DNA of 64,000 bases. Source: UBA1672 sp050633645 (GTDB lineage Bacteria > Pseudomonadota > Alphaproteobacteria > Micavibrionales > Micavibrionaceae). The translations under genes were made by a program, and so were the position numbers. The notes beneath the pieces were generated by a model, which saw only the letters and a program-made list of their open reading frames with translations, searched no databases and was not told the origin of the DNA. Below, piece by piece: positions 26,731 to 37,200 of this stretch. Within the stretch, counting starts at the first letter, position 1. Each line of letters opens with the position of its first letter. The stretch is from positions 1-64,000 of the forward strand of contig JBOEGX010000002.1 of assembly GCA_050633645.1 (NCBI GenBank). Direction: 5' to 3'.

Positions 26731-28095
26731 ATGAGTGAAAACAATAAAAATGACAATTTCAAGGAAAATAACCTCGGCGGACGCATCGCAAGATATGGAC
26801 GAGTTTCAGGCACAATGGCAGGCCTCGCCGCAAAACTTGCAGGGGAGAAGTTCCTTGGCCTTAAAATTGAGCGCGGCGAACATGCAGAGAAATTAGTCCT
26901 CGCCCTTGGCAACCTCAAAGGCCCCCTTATGAAGGTCGGGCAGATTTTATCAACTATTCCCGAAGCCCTGCCAAAGGAATACGCGCAAGAATTTCAACAA
27001 CTACAATCCAACGCACCGCCTATGGGATGGCCATTTGTAAAAAGGCGCATGAAGACAGAGCTTGGCGCGAATTGGGAAAGCCAGTTCACATCATTCGAGC
27101 GCGAAGCCGCCGCCGCCGCAAGCCTAGGCCAGGTCCACCGCGCCGTATCTTTAAGCGGCGAAAATCTAGCCTGTAAATTACAATACCCCGATATGGGATC
27201 TGCCATTGATGCAGACCTTAATCAGTTAAAGATCATATTTTCTATCTATGAAAAATACGACAAAGCCATTAAAACAGGGCAAATACATACCGAACTTGCC
27301 GAACGCCTGCGTGAAGAGCTGAACTATAAACTAGAAGCCAAATACACAAAGCTTTACGGGCATATGCTACGCGATGAAAAACACGTACACGTCCCACAAA
27401 TCGTTGATGAACTCTCAACCGATCGTCTCCTCACATCATCGTGGATGGATGGCACACGCATCATGGATTACATCGATAAAGACACGCAAACGCGCAACAC
27501 CTTGGCAATGAATATGTTCCGTGCATGGTATGTACCACTCTATAATTACGGCGTTATTCATGGCGACCCACATTTGGGCAATTACACAGTGCGCGATGAT
27601 TTATCCATCAACCTCATGGATTTCGGCTGCGTGCGTGTATTCCCAGTAGAGTTCATCGGCGGCGTGATTGATTTATACAACGCCCTTAAAAACGATGATT
27701 TCGACCTTTCCGCCCATGCCTATGACACTTGGGGGTTCAAAGATTTGAGCCGCGAGCACGTCGAAACCCTTAATATTTGGGCACATTTCCTTTATGGCCC
27801 TGTTTTAGAAGACAAAATCAGACCAATTGGCGAGGTCACAAACGGCATTTACGGACGCGATACGGCAGAAAAAGTACATAAAAAGCTCAAAGAACTCGGC
27901 AATGGCGTCCAAATACCACGTGAATTCGTTTTCATGGATCGCGCAGCACTAGGCTTAGGATCTCTCTTCCTACACCTAAAGGCCGAAATCAACTGGTATC
28001 AAGTGTTTAACGAGCTTATCGACGGCTTCGATCTTGAGACACTCAGAAAGAAACAAAGCGATGCTTTGGTGAAGTTTGATATCAACAGTAATTGA
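26731..28095 (+). CDS. ABC1/UbiB-family atypical kinase
   Basis: This protein-kinase-like protein of the ABC1/ADCK/UbiB family is usually linked to ubiquinone synthesis or lipid homeostasis. It carries the family KxGQ motif (PLMKVGQILST, about residues 69-79), the alanine-rich nucleotide loop (AAAAASLGQVHRA), the catalytic-lysine strand LACKLQYP, the catalytic loop HGDPHLGNY and the metal-binding LMDFG. All signature residues are present. At 454 residues it lacks the C-terminal membrane helices of E. coli UbiB. It stands alone, divergent from the DotI-like gene. Confidence 0.93.
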   Translation: MSENNKNDNFKENNLGGRIARYGRVSGTMAGLAAKLAGEKFLGLKIERGEHAEKLVLALGNLKGPLMKVGQILSTIPEALPKEYAQEFQQLQSNAPPMGWPFVKRRMKTELGANWESQFTSFEREAAAAASLGQVHRAVSLSGENLACKLQYPDMGSAIDADLNQLKIIFSIYEKYDKAIKTGQIHTELAERLREELNYKLEAKYTKLYGHMLRDEKHVHVPQIVDELSTDRLLTSSWMDGTRIMDYIDKDTQTRNTLAMNMFRAWYVPLYNYGVIHGDPHLGNYTVRDDLSINLMDFGCVRVFPVEFIGGVIDLYNALKNDDFDLSAHAYDTWGFKDLSREHVETLNIWAHFLYGPVLEDKIRPIGEVTNGIYGRDTAEKVHKKLKELGNGVQIPREFVFMDRAALGLGSLFLHLKAEINWYQVFNELIDGFDLETLRKKQSDALVKFDINSN

Positions 28096-28293
28096 TTCGC
28101 CATTACTTCACATAAAGAATTTTATACACAAATTCTATCCACATATCCCCAAGATATTAGGTGAAATAATGTTATTTCCTAAGATTTTGTAAAGGAATTC
28201 CCTGCATAATGATAAGGCACATTTTATATATTTGCGCGAGATTAAGGGCTGCGTAAATTTATTTTGGTTATTGTCTCAGGGGGTATTTTTTGA

Positions 28294-31200
28294 ATGTTTA
28301 GAGAGCTTTATTCTCATATTCGCCATATATACGGCGATAAAGCATCTTATATGCCCTCCCCCTTAAAAGCCCTTCGCGATGATCAGCGCGGTAATATCTT
28401 TTTCATGCTATTTGGCGCCGTCGCCGTTGTTGGCGTGCTTGGCGCAGTAACAGTCTCCACCATGCGCGGACCATTAAGTACAATGGTCGAGGTTCAAGCC
28501 CGCGCAAAAGCCGAAAGCGAAATGGCCATAGGCTCACGCCTTGCTATGCTTGAATCCATAGAAGACGTTGATAATGGAGATTGTGATGGCGACTTAATGG
28601 TCGAGCCATTGGAATTTGAACCAAATGGCGGTGTCCCAACAGGGGGCGGCCTCCTCCCCTCCTCCGTTTCATCATCACGTATTGACCCATGGGGTACAGA
28701 TTACGGATATTGTGCATGGGATCCTGGTACGATAACAGGTGACGCTGGATGTGATAAAAATGGCACAGGTGGAAATCAGCTGTTAAATGGAGATGGCGCA
28801 TCTGATACTTATACGGTGATTGCAATTATCTCTGCTGGCCCCGATCAAATATTTGATACGACATGTACGGCTGGGCCTGTTGCCGTTAATAAGGGCGGCG
28901 ATGATATTGTCATTGATTTCACTTACGCTGCTGCCGCTGCCGCGACAGACGGCCTTTGGAGCTTAAGTGCCCCTGATACAGCAGCCATTGACAAAAATCT
29001 CGATGTAACGGGAAGTGCTTCATTCTCTAACGGTATTGATTTATCGGCCAGTGCAACTTCTGCCCTTACACTTGGCGCAGCGTCAATGCTTTTCCCAACG
29101 GAAGGGACGCTTTCAACATGTAATGGCGCGAATGATGGCCTTCTTCGTCTGAATACGGCAACAACCCCAGATAGCCTAGAGCTATGTGATGACCCGATTG
29201 GCTGGGTTAATGTTGGCGCGGCAGGCAGTATTTGGTCATCAAACACAACTGATGAAATATATTTCAATACTGGTGGCACAACCGAGGTTGGCATCGGCAC
29301 AACGACGCCCAACAATACACTGGATATCGTTGGGACATTAGATGTCAGTGGCGCGGTAACATTCGGCTCAACACTTGGTATAATTGGCGCTATATCAAAT
29401 TCTGGCGGGGACGTAACAATAAACGACAATGTCGCTGTAACAGGTGACTACGCAAGCACCAATGGCGATATCACTTTAACAAATGGCACGTTAGATGTCG
29501 GTGGTGCGGCAACACTGGGCTCTACCCTTGATGTAACAGGTGATTATACCAGCACCAATGGCGATATCACTTTAACCAACGGCACATTAGGTGTCGGCGG
29601 CGCGGCAACTCTTGGGTCAACCCTTGATATAGCAGGAAATTTTGATATAGGCAGTGGTGATTTTACTGTAGATGCAACAAACGGCAACACAGTTATTACA
29701 GGCACAATAGACGCGCAGGGAGCGATATCAAATTCGACGGGTGATGTAACATTAGATGATGCGGTTGATATTACAGGCGTCTTAGACGCACAAGACGCAA
29801 TATCAAACAGCACCGCAAATAATGGCGGTGATGTCTATATTAACGACAATGTCGATGTTAATGGCACAATAGAGGCGAATGACTACACTTGGGCGGGTAA
29901 TGATTTTACCCCCGCAACATGTGCGTCTGGTAATTTTAACCGTTGGAGCGGAACAGCATGGGTTTGTGACGCAGATACTGTCGGTTCTGGTGGCGGGGGG
30001 TCTTCCCTTAATGGTCTTGCTGATGTAACCATAACCACTCCCGCCGATGGCCAATGCCTAACATACGACAATGGATCAAGCGAATGGATCAATACTGAAT
30101 GCGTTGGTATATTTGAGATTGCCACAAATGTTGTGCGCGTGAAATCATCCGCTGGTGATTACGCTGCCGATGATTTTGTTTTTGGCTCTCCACAACTTGA
30201 TGATGATACGGACACCGATCATGATGCACGTATGTTCTTTGATAAATCCAAAGGCGCTTTTCGTGCTGGTAGAACAACAGGAACACAATGGGACACTGTA
30301 GGCGATTATAGTATTGCGCTAGGCTCAAACTCACAGGCGACAAGCAACAACTCCGTTGCCATTGGTGCAAATACAGTATCAAGCGCTGGGCAAGCTTTTG
30401 CAGCAGGGTTTCAATCCACCGCGTCTGGTAATTCAAGCGTTGCCATTGGCCTCGGTGTAACAGCCGCTGGTGTTGATAGTATTGCAATGGGGACGTATAC
30501 TCAGGCAACAAACACCGCAACAAATTCCATGGCTCTTGGTCTTGGTCAGGCAGGAGGGAGTTTTCCCCGCGTATCAGGCGTTGAATCCTTCGGTATATTC
30601 ATGGGAGATCAAAGCGGCACAAACCTCGCTGTTGATAATCGCATGGGCTTATATGGTGGCGACTTCCTCATTGATGATAACGGCGCAGCGGGATCACAGG
30701 GGTGTATCCGTTATGTCGAGGGCACGGGTCTACAATATTCCGATGATTGCACAACCTTTATTTCTTTCGCCAGTATCGTAGCGGGTGCAAGCCTATGGAC
30801 AGATAACATTACCCACATCACACGCGGAAATTGGCACGTATTAGATGCTGGACAAACATCCGACAGCACTTCGCTTAGTATCAATGGCGGCGGCGCGGCA
30901 GGAACACGTGTGTTTTATGATACGGATAATGGCGCTCTGCGTGGGGGTTCTATTCAGGCCGCCAACGATGCATGGGATGATACAAATATTGGAACAAACA
31001 GTTTTGCATGGGGTCGCGATGCCCAAGCAAACGGCGCATATAGCTTCGCCGCAGGTGATGGCGTCACCGCAAGTGGTGACCAAAGCACCACATTCGGTTC
31101 AACAAACACCGCCAGTGGCGGTTGGAGCACGGCTCTGGGTGTTGCGAACACGGCCAGTGGTGGTTGGAGCACTACTCTGGGCTATGGCGTAACAGCGGGT

Positions 31201-34200
31201 AGCGGAACCCCAGACCTCACCTATACTATGGCGGCTGGACATGGGCATGGATCATTTGCCGTTGGTATGCAAACCAATACTCAGGCAACCCAGCCCGTTA
31301 TCACAGGCGACCGCTCCGCAGTATTCTTTTTCGATGGCCATGTCGTCGATGCCAATAGCGCCTATGACTTCACAGAAAGTGATAAATTCGCAATCATAGG
31401 CGGAGAATTCCAAATCGATAGCGAAGCATCCTCCCCCGCATCAAAAGGCTGTATACGCTATAACGACACAAGCGACCAACTTGAGTACTCTGACGATTGT
31501 TCTACATACTCAAGCTTTACTGGCCTTGCAAGCCTCTGGACGGATAATACAACGCACATCACACGCTCAACCTTCCATGTTATAGATGCAGGACAAGCAA
31601 TGCCCGCTGCGCTGGAACGGTCCGGTGGACGAGCTATGTGGTATCCGGATAAATTTGCTTTCCGCGCAGGCGCAGAAGCAACAGGTCCATGGGATGAGGC
31701 TAATATCGGTAACTACTCTGGTGCGTTTGGTCAAAACACCACAGCGAGTGGATCATGGTCGTTTGCTACAGGTCAAAACAACACAGCATCAGGCGATTAT
31801 AGTTTTGTTGCAGGTGCAAGCAATACGGCAACCGGCAACAGATCGGCGGCTTTTGGACAAAACTCAGATGCTACTGCACAACGAGCATTTGCAGCAGGAT
31901 ATAATGCCAATGCTGGTGGGGCTAGTTCTATTGCGCTTGGTGAAGACTTAAGCGCCAATGGTGCAAACTCAGTGGTATTAGGACAGACAGCCAATGTTGA
32001 TGCCGCAGGTGCAAACTCTTTTGCCTTTGGCTTGGGTGATGCGGCAGGCACACGCCCACAAGTTTCTGGGGTTTCTTCCTTCGGTATATTCATGGGTGAT
32101 CAATCAGGCTATGACCTGACCACAGCCAACCGTATGGCGCTGGTCGGGGGTGACTTTCTGATTGATGATGACGGCACGGCGGGATCACAGGGGTGTATCC
32201 GCTATACCGAGGGTACTGGCCTTGAATATTCCGATGATTGTTCAACTTTTGCGACCTTTGGTTCTTTGGGCGGAGCTACTGCGCTATCAGATATAACAAA
32301 TGCAACTGCAGCCAATACTCTGACGAATGGAACAAATGCGCAAGTTTGGAACTGGGCTTTGACGGGGGCAGGATCAGCCTTTACCTTCGGGGAGACAAGC
32401 GCTGCGACTGGTGGATCTGACGACCAATATATTTTGACGGCGTCAACTCTGGCCACCTCGACAGCTACCCCGCTTTATGTGAACAATCTTGGCGCGGCTA
32501 CGTCTTTCCGTGTTGATGATGAAGCAGGTGATACAACGCCATTTATGATTAATGCCAGTGGGCAAATTGGGGTTGGTACGGAAACTCCAAGCACATTATT
32601 GACAATCTCAGGTGATGGCTCTGGCAATAATGTCCACCATTATAATTACGGCGGCTTTAGTGCTGATTACCTCTTTGCGCGGGCGGGCGGGACTGAGGCA
32701 GCCCCATCAGTGGTTCTTGATGGCTATACGCTTGGTCGATTGGAATTTTATGGTCGTGATAATGCTAATTTTGAAGAGGGAGCAACCATAGGAACCGAAA
32801 TTAATGGCACGGTTGCTGCAGATACTATTCCTACCGATATGTATTTCTCAACAACAACAACAAACAGCCCCACCGAGCGCATGCGTATTGCCTCTGGCGG
32901 TAATGTAGGTGTCGGAGATTTTTCTTCCGATGTCATAGACTCAACCGTTCACCTACAATCTGGAGATATCCGCCTTGATGGCGGCGCGGCGAATGAGGCG
33001 GGCTGTATCAGATTTGATGATACGGCAGATGAGTTGCAATTCTCTCATGATTGTTCAACCTTTACGGCAATGGGGTCAGCTGCGGGATTAGCCATAAATG
33101 ACCTCAGTGATGCGTTCACCGCTTACGGCGGTAGCCAAAACGTTATTATGGGACGGGTTAGTGCGGCTGACCTTACATCTGGCGCGCAATATAACACCTT
33201 CATTGGCTATAATGCCGGCGCGACAGCAGGAAATAGTACAGCAACAACAGACAGCAACACCGCCGTTGGTAATGATGCGCTGGTGGGTCTGACCTCGGGA
33301 TCCCAGAATATTGTATTGGGTGGTAATGCATTGCGCTCAAATACAACAGGGAGCACGAACACCGCCATTGGTTATCGTGCCTTTAACAGCAATGTTGACG
33401 GTAGTGATAATGTAGCCCTTGGTCGTCATGCGGGTTACGCGCTAACCACGGGCGATAATAACATCCTCATCGGTGCTAATGTTGACGCACCCTCTTCCAC
33501 AGGCAGTAACCAGCTTAATATTGGTGATACGATTACAGCGGATATGTCTACAAAAGCCGTGAGCATATACGTTGGGACCAATACGGCTGGTGGACTTACT
33601 ATCAAAACAGATGAAACAGGTAATGTTAATGACCTTCTTGTTCTAAACAATGGCAATGGTGGCGGCAATGCAGCAGGTATGACATTCCAAGTGACGGATA
33701 CGGATCGCGCACAAATATACAGTTCTGATGCTGAGTTTTATTTGAATACCCCCTCAAGCATTCCAATGATCTTACGAACCAATGATACTGAACGCCTGAA
33801 TATTGCCGGCACAGGCAATATCGGGATTGGAGATTTTTCTTCTGATGTCATAGACTCAACCGTTCACCTACAATCAGGGGATCTTCGCCTCGATGGCGGC
33901 GCGGCGAATGAGGCGGGATGTATTCGCTTTGATGATACCACCGATAAACTCCAATTCTCGAATGACTGTTCAACCTTCACCGATGTTGACAGCCTTGGCA
34001 CTGGCCTCTGGACGGATAACACAACCCATATCACGCGTGAGAATTTCCATATTCTCGATGCTGGACTGGCGGCAGGATCAACCACAGCTGGCCTTGATGG
34101 TGATGGCGTTTATGCCTTCTTCGATCCGGATAAAGGCGCATTCCGCGGTGGTGAAATCTCAGGCGGTGATAACGCTTGGGAAGATGCCAATATTGGTGCT

Positions 34201-37200
34201 AATAGTTTTTCTTGGGGAGAAAATGCCGAAGCCTCTGGAGCATATTCCACCGCTATGGGCGCCATAGTAACCGCCAGTAATTTATATGCCACAGCAATGG
34301 GAAATAATGCAACAGCCAGCGGAAACGGTAGTGTTGCACTTGGCGGATATGTTCTTGCTTCTGGTGGCAATTCTGTAGCACTTGGTGGTAGCGTTGCGGC
34401 ACAATCTACAGGGGCTGTGGCACTAGGTACTGGTGCAAATGTAACAAACAACTATTCATTCGCATTTGGATTAGGTCTTCCTGCGGGAACAGATCCTGTC
34501 GTATCTGGTGCCTCATCCTTCGGTATCTTTATGGGTGACCAATCGGGCTATGACCTCTCAACCGCGAACCGCATGGCACTTGTCGGCGGGGATTTCCTTA
34601 TCGATGATGACGGCACGGCGGGATCACAGGGGTGTATCCGCTATCTCGAAGGCACAGGCCTGCAATTCTCCCATGACTGTTCGACCTATACGACAATGGG
34701 CGCTGCATCCAGCATGGCCATCAATGATCTCACCGATGCCTATACGGATTATACAACAGATTTCAATCTCTACATGGGCGATAGCGCAGGTGTCGCAGCC
34801 TCTCCCGGGCAATATAACGTAGCAGTGGGACAAAATGCCTTATCCGCACTGGACACGACTTGTGGTGTAAGCAATAGCTGTGATGAAAACACCGCCATCG
34901 GATATAATGCCCTTTCATCTAATACGACAGGCTATTGGAACACCGCCATCGGATATAATGCGATGACGGCAAATACAACAGGTTACAGCAACATCGCCAT
35001 CGGTCGTCAAACAGGTGATAACATTACCACAGGGTCTTCCAATATTATCATTGGTCAAGGCATTGATGCGCCATCTGCAACCGCTGATAATCAACTTAAT
35101 ATCGGTAATCTTATCTATGGTGATTTGGCGAATGAAGACTTTATCGTAGGGTCTTGGCAGCTTGCGGATACAGGCAACGGCACCGAAGATAGCCGCATGT
35201 TCTTTGATAAATCCAAAAGTGCCTTCCGCGCAGGCTGGGCTAATTCTGCACAATGGGATGATTCAAACATCGGAACGTATTCAACGGCCTTTGGTTCGCA
35301 ACCTATTGCAAGCGGAAGTTATTCTTTCGCGGCAGGTCAAGGTGTGCAATCAGCAGGGTATGCCGGCGTGTCTCTTGGACATTACGCTTACGCCACAGGC
35401 AGCAGAAGTGTTGCGATAGGGGATTATATTATTGCCAATGGCGCTAATAGTCTTGTATTGGGCAACGATACTACAACAGGTGCTGCGGCAGCGAACTCAA
35501 TGGCTCTGGGTTTGGGAGATGCAGCAGGTACCGCACCAACCGTAACCGCCGCGAATTCCTTCGGTATCTTCATGGGTGATCAATCGGGCTATGATCTTGC
35601 CACTGCAAACCGCATGGCACTTGTCGGCGGAGACGTCCTTATCGATGATGACGGCACGGCGGGATCACAGGGGTGTATCCGCTATCTCGAAGGCACCGGC
35701 CTGCAATTCTCCCATGACTGTTCGACCTATACGACAATGGGATTAGGCGGAGCGACACTCTGGACAGATAACACCACCCATGTGACGCGTGAAAACGTCC
35801 ACATCGTAGACACAGGGCAAACAATAGACACGGCAAGCCTGAACAGCGGCGTTGGCACAGCTCTGATCTGGGATACGGATAAAGGTGCCCTTCGCGGCGG
35901 CTCCGCATCCGGCACAGAATGGGATAATGCAAATATCGGAACAGACAGTCTGGCATTCGGCACTGATACCATTGCCGGCGGCGCAAGCAGCTTCGCCATT
36001 GGAAATGAAATCAATGTAACAGGCGCAAATTCAGGCGGTTTTGGCCTTGGTGATTCAACAGGTGTTGATCCGATTGTCTCCGCCGATAACTCATTCGGTA
36101 TATTCATGGGTGATCAGTCTGGTGAAGACCTCCGCGTTGATAATCTGGTGGTTATTGAAGGCGGAAACCTAATGGTCGGAAACGGTGCGTTAGATAATTC
36201 AACCTATGTTGATGCCGAAATTACCATTGCAGAAACAGGAAGTGGCGCAAGCATGAGATGGGGACCGGCTCACTCCAATAGTGGAACTCTTGCAGGATAT
36301 GTAGGGTATAGCGGTGGTGGTGATTATATCCGAATGAATGCAAATAATGGTGACCTGTACTTATATTCAACGGAGTCATCAAGTACCGCAGGAATACTCA
36401 TAAATGGCTCTACGTCTAATGTTGGTATCGGCACAGGTTTTGATGGTGGTGCAGACACTGTTGACTCTGCCCTTCACATAGAAGAAGGCGATCTTCGGCT
36501 TGATGGCGGCGCGGCGAATGAGGCGGGATGTCTAAGGTTTGATGATACAACAGATAAAATCCAATACTCCCACGATTGTACAACATTCAGTGACATGGGC
36601 GTAGCAACTGGCCTTTGGACGGATAATACAACCCACATCACGCGTGAGAACCTCCACATCCTTGACACCGCACAAACGATGGACAGCGTTTCCATCAGTG
36701 ATGCTGGCGGTGGCAGCGGCTATACAGGTGTTGTCTATGATACAGACAACTTTGCCTTACGCGGCGGTACACTCTCGGCCGCAAACAATGCGTGGGATGA
36801 TGCTAATATAGGAACAAACAGCTTTGCTTGGGGACAAAACACAGAAGCATCAGGCAATCACTCTATTGCTTTGGGCTTGAGCAATACAGCCAGCGGATTA
36901 GGAAGTTTTGCCGCGGGGCAAGGCGCCACAGCCAGCAATGTTTATACAATCGCTCTTGGGGATTCATCACAGGCAAGCGGTGATCGTTCACTCGCTCTGA
37001 ATGGGTATGCTACTGGAAATAACTCGACGGCAATTCACGGTGGTGCCACGTCTTCAGGAGTGCAAAGTCTCTCAATTGGTCGATACACAGCAGCAAAAGC
37101 AGCAAATTCCGTAGCATTTGGTAACGATGTAGAAGTAGAAACAACAGGTACCTACTCTATGGGTATCGGTCTTGGCGATAACTACGCCCCGAAAACAAGG